A stretch of 7,473 nucleotides of DNA from Chloroflexia bacterium (GTDB lineage: Bacteria > Chloroflexota > Chloroflexia > Thermomicrobiales > UBA6265): the NCBI GenBank assembly GCA_013698495.1, contig JACCUV010000371.1, forward strand, positions 1 through 7,473. Reading direction: 5' to 3'. A program made the translations under genes and the position numbers. The notes under the pieces are model-generated. The model saw only the letters and a list, made by a program, of their open reading frames with translations, was not told where the DNA came from and ran no database searches. Of this stretch, positions 1 to 4,885 are shown piece after piece. The stretch's first letter is position 1; every line of letters starts with the position of its first letter.

Positions 1-1
1 G

Positions 2-103
2 GGATGGGATGAGGACCGGATAGCGCGTGAACTCGACGAACACTGCCAGTATATGGAACAGTTTTTACCTAAATTGACTCGTTGCGTCACGATTGATGTG
101 TAG
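2..103 (+). CDS. C-terminal end of an unidentified protein (partial)
   Basis: An open frame enters from the left edge and ends at TAG 101-103, giving 33 residues that begin GWDEDRIARELDEH and end LTRCVTIDV. The stretch reads like the helical tail of a real protein: charged, amphipathic, with no internal stop. The GWDEDRIARELDEH segment faintly resembles the C-terminal helix of aerobic glycerol-3-phosphate dehydrogenases (GlpD family), but 33 residues are too few to name it. No convincing terminator follows the stop; the small GGGA/TCCC inverted repeat after it has only four pairs and no T-run. Confidence 0.5.
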   Translation, partial: GWDEDRIARELDEHCQYMEQFLPKLTRCVTIDV

Positions 104-201
104 TCTGGGACGGGCTCCCGCGATTTCAAGCCAGGGCGTCGCCGTGACACAATGTCCAATTTGTACGTACACAATCGCCATCGCAAAGTGTGTGTAAACG
201 C

Positions 202-230
202 TTGCTAAACCGCGTTAACGTCGCTACTAT
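202..230 (+). promoter_or_regulatory. sigma-70-type promoter, TTGCTA-N17-TACTAT
   Basis: A -35 TTGCTA (202-207) and a -10 TACTAT (225-230) are separated by exactly 17 bases, in a locally AT-richer stretch after the end of the partial gene. Transcription would start near 237, about 715 bases before rpsP. It could drive the whole ribosomal operon through a long leader, or a small RNA or small gene in between. Confidence 0.5.
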
Positions 231-632
231 GGTTGTTAAGGAACCGTGCGTTGTTGGGCAAGGGCTGTCAACCGCACGCGTTATCGAACCGGTGAAGGTC
301 GTTGGCTGGCGGCTGTTTCGGTTCGACCAAATTCGATCCGCGAAAGGAATTTATCCAGTATGACCGTGCCTTCCAAGTCTGCTGTCCGCGCGCTGCGACC
401 CACGCTCGTCGTCGCGGAAGCACTCGTTGATCGACACGATCCGATCGAGATTCTCGATCGAGCCAGAAGGCTTGGTTTCTCAAGGGTCCTCACCAATGCG
501 GTTGTCGGTGTTTGCTGCGGGCAGCAGCATTGCGATCAACCGCTCCAGGCAAGTCGCCGCATCTCCTCAATCGAGTCCGTCCAGACCTGAACAGAAGTAT
601 TTCGCCTGCCAACGGGCGCCGTGTGGGCGATG

Positions 633-641
633 TGCTATATT
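633..641 (+). promoter_or_regulatory. possible extended -10 promoter (TGC TATATT)
   Basis: TG at 633-634, one base, then TATATT at 636-641 matches the extended -10 form TGnTATAAT with one mismatch. There is no good -35 at 16-18 bases. If used, transcripts would begin near 648, leaving a 5' leader of about 300 bases before rpsP that contains the hairpin at 905-935. Confidence 0.25.
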
Positions 642-904
642 TCGTGTTCGCGATCGCCGTTGGCGGTCCATGTTGCATGCTCGCGAAACAGTGGCGGGAA
701 GTCACTGGCGCGGCAACGGAACCCGGGTTCCCGACATCGGATGTGTCACTGGAGACTGTGCATTCACGATCGTTTATGCGGGCGATCGGAACAGGGCATA
801 GTGCAACCTGTTCAGGTCCGGGAATCTGCTCCAGGCGCATTCCGGATTTGTCCGCTTGCCCGGTTTCGGCAGCACACAGTCATGCATTCGAATCCAGGGT
901 TGTT

Positions 905-935
905 GGGAGGTGGCAAGCGAAGCGCGCTACCTCCC
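905..935 (+). promoter_or_regulatory. hairpin directly upstream of the rpsP ribosome binding site
   Basis: GGGAGGTGGC (905-914) can pair with GCTACCTCCC (926-935): nine Watson-Crick pairs and one G-U around an 11-base loop. It is followed by GTTTC, not a T-run, so it does not look like an intrinsic terminator. It ends five bases before the rpsP Shine-Dalgarno AGGAG (941-945), and its 5' arm itself contains a GGGAGG anti-ribosomal motif. It could be a leader element affecting S16 translation, or protect the mRNA 5' side. The structure is visible; the role is inferred. Confidence 0.45.
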
Positions 936-951
936 GTTTCAGGAGTACATT

Positions 952-1239
952 GTGATTAAACTGCGACTTCGTCGAACTGGCGCCAAGAAGCGCCCGAGCT
1001 ACCGAATCGTTGCCGCCGAACACAGTTTCCCGCGCGACGGACGTTTCATTGAGATCATCGGGCATTACGATCCGTTGACCGAACCGGCGACCGTCAAGGT
1101 CGACGAGGAGCGGGCCCGGCATTGGCTCAGCGTTGGCGCCCAACCGACCGACACCGTTCGCGGTCTGCTGACCCGGGCTGGCGTGATCGCCGTGAAGCCG
1201 GCAGTCGAGGCCGAAACCGCCGCTGGCGAAGCCAACTAA
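952..1239 (+). CDS. rpsP: 30S ribosomal protein S16
   Basis: S16 is an assembly protein of the small ribosomal subunit, binding 16S rRNA in the body of the 30S particle. The 95-residue product fits the family length and shows its landmarks: the basic start MIKLRLRRTGAKKRPSYRIV, the segment RDGRFIEIIGHYDP (residues 28-41), and LSVGAQPTDTVRGLL (59-73). The tail after residue 83 is short and Ala/Glu-rich, as is common. GTG 952 is chosen because AGGAG (941-945) lies six bases upstream and because the family start MxKxRLxRxG begins exactly there; the frame is open further upstream but that extension has no S16 character. It is the first gene of a tight operon, with the next start three bases after its stop. 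Confidence 0.97.
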   Translation: MIKLRLRRTGAKKRPSYRIVAAEHSFPRDGRFIEIIGHYDPLTEPATVKVDEERARHWLSVGAQPTDTVRGLLTRAGVIAVKPAVEAETAAGEAN

Positions 1240-1242
1240 CCG

Positions 1243-1608
1243 ATGGTGGACGAAGGCGACGAGCTGCTCGAGCAACCGGAGGATGTCGGCGACGAGCCAG
1301 ATGACGCCGAAGTCGATGGTGAGGATCGAGTCGACGATCAGCCGACGGAAGAGGCCTCCGACCTGGCGACGGAATCGCTTCGCGAGCTGGTGAGGTATCT
1401 CGTGCACAGTCTCGTCGACGACCCCGACACGGTCGAGATTTTCGTCGAGCGGCGCGGACCTTCGGTGCAGATTCAGTTGCGACTTCCGGAAGGCGAAATG
1501 GGCCAGGTTATCGGTCGGGGCGGCCGGATAGCCAAGGCAATTCGAACCGTGCTGCTGATCGCCGGGTCCAGGCATCACTTGCGGGTCAGTCTCGACATCG
1601 AGAGCTAG
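1243..1608 (+). CDS. khpA: KH-domain RNA-binding protein KhpA with acidic N-terminal extension
   Basis: KhpA is a small cytoplasmic single-KH RNA-binding protein, the usual partner of KhpB/Jag in many Gram-positive-type bacteria, and is commonly encoded between rpsP and rimM as here. The 121-residue product has the KhpA core from about residue 44: SLRELVRYLVHSLVDDPDTV, then the strand VQIQLRLP and the KH signature VIGRGGRIAKAIRTVL with the GxxG loop G91-R-G-G94. The family is normally about 75-80 residues. Here roughly 40 residues precede the core, with 20 Asp/Glu and a single Arg, almost certainly disordered. No ATG or GTG lies closer to the core in frame, so ATG 1243 is accepted even though only a weak ribosome binding site precedes it; coupling to rpsP translation (three-base gap) would explain initiation. 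Confidence 0.93.
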   Translation: MVDEGDELLEQPEDVGDEPDDAEVDGEDRVDDQPTEEASDLATESLRELVRYLVHSLVDDPDTVEIFVERRGPSVQIQLRLPEGEMGQVIGRGGRIAKAIRTVLLIAGSRHHLRVSLDIES

Positions 1609-1637
1609 CGGCTCGCCGATTGATCGAGAAGCAACCC

Positions 1638-2330
1638 ATGAGTTCCTCGAACACAGATCAGGAGCGGACCGCGCCAGTTGACGAACTCGAATCGTCGACA
1701 GGCGATTCGCGTACCCCCGGTGCATCAACGAGCGGCGCCCGATCGAGCCGCCCGGACAGACAGAAACGCCCAAACCGTGGATCGAAGGCGCTGATTGACA
1801 CAGCCGGTCCCGATCCGGACGCGTCGCTCGACGACGTCAAGTTGGCGGTCGGGACGATCGCCGGGACACACGGTGTGAATGGCGAGCTCAAACTCAAATT
1901 GCTGACAGACCATCCCGAGCACTTGACAACGGTCTCGACGGTCTATCTGGGTCAAAGTGATCTGCCGACTCGATTGCTGGGCGTGCGGTTTCATGGGGCC
2001 CAGGCATTGATTACGCTCGAAGGCGTCACCACTCCTGAAGCCGGCAAGCTGCTCGGTGGGTTGAAGGTGAGGATCGCCGGGTCGGAGGTACGTCCACTTG
2101 AGGAAGGCGAATACTTTCTCTTCCAGCTCATCGGACTCCAGGCGGTGACGGACCAGGCCGAGGCGATCGGGATCGTGACGGACATCATCGAAACCGGCGC
2201 TCACGACGTGCTCGTGATCGCGCCGCAAGTAGGTCCCGACATCCTCGTGCCCAATCACCCACGATATGTGCACGAGATTTCGCCGGAACAGGGCCGAATC
2301 GTGATTGAGTTGCCGGTCTACGTCTCCTGA
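1638..2330 (+). CDS. rimM: ribosome maturation factor RimM
   Basis: RimM binds S19 and helps 16S processing and assembly of the 30S head. The 230-residue product contains the N-terminal RimM beta-barrel from about residue 66 (VKLAVGTIAGTHGVNGELKL) and the C-terminal PRC barrel beginning at EYFLFQLIGL (148-157), ending in the family-typical DILVPNHPRYVHEI and GRIVIELP strands. RimM is usually 165-185 residues. This one has an extra 60-65 residue low-complexity head rich in Ser, Thr, Asp and then Arg/Lys (RPDRQKRPNRGSKA). ATG 1638 is preferred over TTG 1620 in the same frame because GAGAAG lies six bases upstream; the choice does not affect the core. It follows khpA by 29 bases. Its last 13 bases overlap the end of the opposite-strand nucleosidase gene, and trmD and rplS, its frequent followers, are absent. 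Confidence 0.95.
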   Translation: MSSSNTDQERTAPVDELESSTGDSRTPGASTSGARSSRPDRQKRPNRGSKALIDTAGPDPDASLDDVKLAVGTIAGTHGVNGELKLKLLTDHPEHLTTVSTVYLGQSDLPTRLLGVRFHGAQALITLEGVTTPEAGKLLGGLKVRIAGSEVRPLEEGEYFLFQLIGLQAVTDQAEAIGIVTDIIETGAHDVLVIAPQVGPDILVPNHPRYVHEISPEQGRIVIELPVYVS

Positions 2331-3136
2331 CCATCGAGCAGCCGCAATACCCGAACCACGAGACCCGCGGATCGCTTGCCGACCTCGTCGAGCGGAGCCG
2401 GAATCTCGCCCAATCGAATGTCTGTGTTGACATAGAGTTCGTTGTTCGAGATGTCCTTGATCGCCAGAAACGGTGTACCGTGCAATGAGGCGACCTGACC
2501 GCTGGCGGCGGACTCCATGTCCGCGGCCAACGATCGGTGGCGACTGTGGAGGGCGTCGATCCGATCGGGCGATTGGACCCACATGTCGGAGGAAATCACC
2601 GGTCCGATCCGGATCGACGGTTGCCGATCGAACAGGTGACCGGGCGGGCCCGGTCTTGGCCATCGTTCGGGAATCCAGCCGGCGGCGGCGGTGCGGGCGA
2701 GGTCGACGAGATGCGGGTCGCATGCGACGACGCTTCCGCCACGGTCGATCGATTGCCCTTGCACCCGGAATTGGCGATCGATGAAGAGCTCCTCGCCGGT
2801 GGCCAGAATCTGAAGCGTGTTGCAGGCGATCACGCGATTCGCAATCACAATATCGCCAGGCAACAGGTCGCGCACGTGCGACCCGCCGGAACCGAAATTG
2901 ATCACGCAGCGTGGTGTGTGCGTCGCAATCCCATGTTCGGCAGCGGCGGCCCCGGCGGTCATGCCCACACCGGTGTGGATGACGACAATGTCCGTTGCCG
3001 GCAAGCTCGCCCGATATTCGGTCCAGATGCCCATCGTGCGCGGCGTCAATCCGGCGAGCTGGTTGTCCAACTGCGCGACTTCGGCCTCCAGCGACGCCAG
3101 GATTACGATCGTTGTTCGCGCAGAGGCAACTGTCAC
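2318..3136 (-). CDS. nucleoside phosphorylase / MTA-SAH nucleosidase superfamily protein
   Basis: Probable cytoplasmic N-ribosyl hydrolase or phosphorylase of purine-type nucleosides, 272 residues. Superfamily marks run in order: ILASLEAEVAQL (12-23), VVIHTGVGMTAGAAAAEHGI (51-70), INFGSGGSHVRDLLPGDIVI (79-98), a VISSDMWV segment (180-187), then ADMESAASGQVASLHGTPFLAIKDISNNE (205-233). By alignment from memory with E. coli MTAN, Glu12 and Glu174 correspond to E19 and E208, but catalytic Asp197 falls on Asn231. The exact substrate is therefore open: MTA/SAH, futalosine or another nucleoside. GTG at 3136 is chosen because AAGGGAG lies eight bases upstream, whereas the in-frame GTG at 3142 would be only two bases from it. 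It follows the DUF1634 gene by 55 bases on the same strand and is probably the third gene of that unit. Confidence 0.8.
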   Translation of the reverse strand: MTVASARTTIVILASLEAEVAQLDNQLAGLTPRTMGIWTEYRASLPATDIVVIHTGVGMTAGAAAAEHGIATHTPRCVINFGSGGSHVRDLLPGDIVIANRVIACNTLQILATGEELFIDRQFRVQGQSIDRGGSVVACDPHLVDLARTAAAGWIPERWPRPGPPGHLFDRQPSIRIGPVISSDMWVQSPDRIDALHSRHRSLAADMESAASGQVASLHGTPFLAIKDISNNELYVNTDIRLGEIPAPLDEVGKRSAGLVVRVLRLLDGQET

Positions 3137-3191
3137 GCACACGTCTCCCTTGTTTGCTAATGCAGGCAATTGCGGAATCGGATGACCCTGT

Positions 3192-3557
3192 TTACAGCAA
3201 CGACAGCCCAATGGACGCCAGCAGGATTAACAATACGAGACCGCTGATCGTGGCATAACGTCGATCGCCCTGTCTGTAGAATGTCCAGGCGATCGCCGTG
3301 GTGGAGACAATCGGGGTCAGGATGATGGCCACGATGCCCAGGCCGATGATGCTGCCCGGATCGGCGTTGCTCAGGCCGCTGACCAGTTCCCGGGGTTGGC
3401 CCATCGTTTCCGGGAGCGGCTCCCGCTGGACGAGCGCGAGGAGCAGCCCGATGGACATAATCGAAACGGCGACCCGAAACCCGGTTTCGAGAACCCGTGT
3501 CACGCGTCCTCTCAATTGGGACTCATTTGCCGTTTCGGGAGGGCTGTGAGCCTGCAT
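3192..3557 (-). CDS. DUF1634 family small membrane protein
   Basis: A 121-residue membrane protein with three predicted transmembrane segments at about residues 26-43, 69-91 and 101-120, preceded by a polar N-terminus. The segment GLGIVAIILTPIVSTTAIAW followed by FYRQGDRRYATISGLVLLIL matches what I know of DUF1634: a second helix ending in an xTPxx turn, a short Arg/Asp loop, and a final helix. DUF1634 genes are typically next to TauE/SafE permease genes, as here, and are thought to be accessory to them; no biochemical role is established. ATG 3557 is preceded by AGGA seven bases away. An in-frame GTG at 3572 directly abuts the TAG of the permease gene and could instead be used by translational coupling, adding five residues. 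Confidence 0.8.
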   Translation of the reverse strand: MQAHSPPETANESQLRGRVTRVLETGFRVAVSIMSIGLLLALVQREPLPETMGQPRELVSGLSNADPGSIIGLGIVAIILTPIVSTTAIAWTFYRQGDRRYATISGLVLLILLASIGLSLL

Positions 3558-3572
3558 CGTTGCATCCTGCAC

Positions 3573-4412
3573 CTACATGAGCGCGACGTCAAAGACCTTG
3601 AGAATCAGCGAGACGCCGAGATAGGCGATCACCATCACAAACACCAGCACCAGGCGCTGTGTTTGAATGCGGCGGGTGAGTTGCGATCCCAGCTTGGCCC
3701 CGAGAAAGATGCCGATCATCGCCGGCACGACCACCCGCGGATCGATTTGATCGTGCGCGTAAAACACGGCGGCGGTGGCGACGGCGGTCATTCCGACCAT
3801 AAACGAACTGGTGCCGGCCGCGGCCTTGACCGGAGCCCGCATCAGCAGGTTCATCAGCGGAACCTGGATCGCGCCGCCGCCGATTCCCAACATCCCCGAA
3901 AGCACCCCGGCCCCGCCGCTGATCGCGAGCCCCGGCTCGATCCGGACCGGGAGATACTCGATCACGCGGTTGGTGGCGGGATCGACGAATGAGGCGCGCA
4001 AGTGAAGCGGATCGGGCGCCTCCTTCGCTGGCGCCTGTGGCTCCAGGCGCCGCTGGCGAAGCATGGAGAGAGCCGAATAGATCAGCACAACCCCCAACAC
4101 GACGTTGATGACGCTGGCGTCAACGCGCAGCGCAACCAGGGCGCCGACAATCGCCCCGGTCGCGGTCGTGACCTGGAGCAGCATCGAGAGCTTGAGATTC
4201 GTGAATCCGCTGCGGATGTGTACGGAAGAGCCGACAACCGAGTTGGTGACGACGCAGACCGCGCTGGCGCCGACGGCGACCTTGGGGTCGATGCCAAAGA
4301 ACAAGGTGAGCAATGGCACGAGGAACACTCCCCCGCCGAGACCGAGCATGCTGCCGAAGGTTGAGGCGAAGACGGCCGCCAATCCGACACCAATGAACTG
4401 CGATGTGTCCAC
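3573..4412 (-). CDS. TauE/SafE family (formerly DUF81) sulfite/anion permease
   Basis: Integral membrane protein of the TauE/SafE family, which exports sulfite, sulfoacetate or related organosulfur anions in characterised members. The 279-residue product shows the internal duplication of the family: SMLGLGGGVFLVPLLTLFFG (21-40) in the first half and SGMLGIGGGAIQVPLMNLLM (172-191) in the second, each starting a four-helix bundle. The halves are joined by a longer polar loop (about 119-160) with RRLEPQAPAKEAPDP. GTG 4412 is chosen because GGGAG (complement of 4418-4422) lies five bases upstream; an ATG at 4436 would place that motif inside the gene. Transcription probably starts at an extended -10 around 4454-4462. 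The substrate cannot be read from sequence; a sulfur anion is the family expectation. Confidence 0.93.
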   Translation of the reverse strand: MDTSQFIGVGLAAVFASTFGSMLGLGGGVFLVPLLTLFFGIDPKVAVGASAVCVVTNSVVGSSVHIRSGFTNLKLSMLLQVTTATGAIVGALVALRVDASVINVVLGVVLIYSALSMLRQRRLEPQAPAKEAPDPLHLRASFVDPATNRVIEYLPVRIEPGLAISGGAGVLSGMLGIGGGAIQVPLMNLLMRAPVKAAAGTSSFMVGMTAVATAAVFYAHDQIDPRVVVPAMIGIFLGAKLGSQLTRRIQTQRLVLVFVMVIAYLGVSLILKVFDVALM

Positions 4413-4450
4413 ATGTACTCCCGGATGCACAGGCATTGACGAGGCGCCCC

Positions 4451-4463
4451 GTGCTTATAGCAC
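4451..4463 (-). promoter_or_regulatory. promoter -10 of the TauE operon inside a GTGCT-TAT-AGCAC inverted repeat
   Basis: Read on the - strand, TGC followed by TATAAG (complement of 4454-4462) fits an extended -10 element; transcription would start near 4447, giving a leader of about 35 bases before GTG 4412. No convincing -35 is visible at 17 bases. The -10 sits exactly within a 13-base inverted repeat with five-base arms (GTGCT, AGCAC) around TAT, a position where a repressor could block the polymerase. Confidence 0.4.
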
Positions 4464-4549
4464 AGCATCGGATTTGACACGACCGGGACCCGGATGGGAG
4501 GATGCGTTCAGGCAGCTTGACCTGCCCAATTGCTGGTTGGCAATTTGAA

Positions 4550-4555
4550 TAGAAT
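4550..4555 (+). promoter_or_regulatory. likely -10 (TAGAAT) for the cobalamin-controlled operon
   Basis: TAGAAT matches the -10 consensus at five of six positions, in a short AT-rich run, and would start transcription near 4562, right at the beginning of the riboswitch. No -35 with proper spacing is evident; TTGACC at 4517-4522 is 27 bases away, too far. Confidence 0.4.
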
Positions 4556-4559
4556 CGCT

Positions 4560-4705
4560 TGGCGTCGGAACCGACGAATGCCGTCGGCGTTTCGGCGATG
4601 TGGGGGAAGCCGGTGCGAATCCGGCGCTGTCGCGCAACTGTGAAGTGGGCCTTGGATTCAGGTGAATCGAGGCTCGCCAGCCAGATCGTCCACCCCAGGC
4701 ATGTC
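4560..4705 (+). ncRNA. cobalamin riboswitch aptamer
   Basis: A leader RNA that binds adenosylcobalamin or a related corrinoid and shuts off expression of downstream uptake or synthesis genes. The conserved core is clear: GGGGAAGCCGGTGCGAATCC (about 4603-4622) followed by GGCGCTGTCGCGCAACTGTGAA, closely matching the GGGAAnnnGGTGnnAAnCC...CGCnACTGT consensus. A recognisable though diverged B12 box AGCCAGATCGTCCACC follows (4679-4694). Upstream, CCGACG/CGTCGG can form an early stem. Outer boundaries are approximate. Together with the terminator at 4839-4870 it forms a transcription-attenuation leader of about 310 bases for the three genes that follow. Confidence 0.9.
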
Positions 4706-4797
4706 ACGTTCCCGTCGCGTCAAGTGGGGGCAGACACTCGCTGGTGGTCGCCCAATGGTGTGTGGCTACAAGGGAGCATAGAGACTGCAGGATGCAA

Positions 4798-4821
4798 CCG
4801 ACCCGCTTTCCGAGGTCGGAA
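4798..4821 (+). promoter_or_regulatory. competing hairpins in the riboswitch expression platform
   Basis: Two overlapping inverted repeats cannot form together: CCGACC (4798-4803) with GGTCGG (4814-4819), and TTCCG (4808-4812) with CGGAA (4817-4821). They lie between the aptamer and the terminator. A switch between them could help choose between read-through and termination. Only the complementarity is seen; the mechanism is inferred. Confidence 0.35.
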
Positions 4822-4838
4822 TCCGAAGTTCTCTCGTT

Positions 4839-4870
4839 TGGCCCGCATTGTTGCGGGCCATTTTCGTTTT
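4839..4870 (+). terminator. riboswitch-controlled intrinsic terminator
   Basis: TGGCCCGC (4839-4846) and GCGGGCCA (4853-4860) form a perfect eight-pair stem around the loop ATTGTT, followed at once by TTTTCGTTTT (4861-4870). It lies between the cobalamin aptamer and the first coding region, and its T-run ends two bases before the next gene's Shine-Dalgarno, so ligand-bound RNA would terminate here. Confidence 0.9.
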
Positions 4871-4885
4871 GCGGAAGGATGTCTC

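Larger units (their letters stand above)
104..951. other. long gene-poor region upstream of rpsP
   Basis: These roughly 850 bases contain no reading frame I recognise. Open frames exist on both strands, but they overlap one another, are rich in Arg, Cys and Ser, and show no family motifs. The best candidate for a small gene is 360-590 (+): ATG 360 preceded by AAAGGA about eleven bases upstream, 76 residues with a plausible helical middle (residues 12-43) and then a low-quality tail. I do not call it. The region does hold a promoter (202-230), a weaker extended -10 (633-641), palindromes at 442-460 and 718-731, and a hairpin at 905-935. I found no tRNA, SRP RNA, tmRNA or RNase P signature by eye. 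It may be a long leader, a small RNA locus or decayed coding sequence. Confidence 0.5.

Noticed and set aside
104..120. Possible terminator after the first partial gene
   Set aside because: Only a four-pair GGGA/TCCC stem and no T-run.
360..590. Small protein gene with AAAGGA upstream of ATG 360
   Set aside because: The start is plausible but the second half loses coding character and no family is recognised, so it is described only within the gene-poor region.
856..951. In-frame upstream extension of rpsP
   Set aside because: The S16 family start lies at 952 with AGGAG six bases upstream; the extension is Cys/Ser-rich and runs through the leader hairpin.
880..1773. Long open frame opposite rpsP-khpA-rimM
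   Set aside because: It is antisense to three well-supported genes; its composition mirrors their codons and it shows no domain.
1725..3140. 471-codon open frame on the - strand
   Set aside because: It is very Arg-rich and low in hydrophobic pattern, and is a frame shadow of the nucleosidase gene and the antisense of rimM.
4474..4522. TTGACA (4474) and TTGACC (4517) as -35 boxes for the riboswitch operon
   Set aside because: TTGACA has GGAGGA at the -10 distance, and TTGACC is 27 bases from TAGAAT; neither has usable spacing.
4755..4781. Eight-codon leader peptide ATG...TAG in the riboswitch platform
   Set aside because: There is no ribosome binding site and no informative codons; chance occurrence is likely.
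4559..4885. In-frame upstream extension of the barrel gene (109 more residues)
   Set aside because: It translates the cobalamin aptamer and terminator, has no family character, and the proper GTG with ribosome binding site and signal peptide is at 4886.
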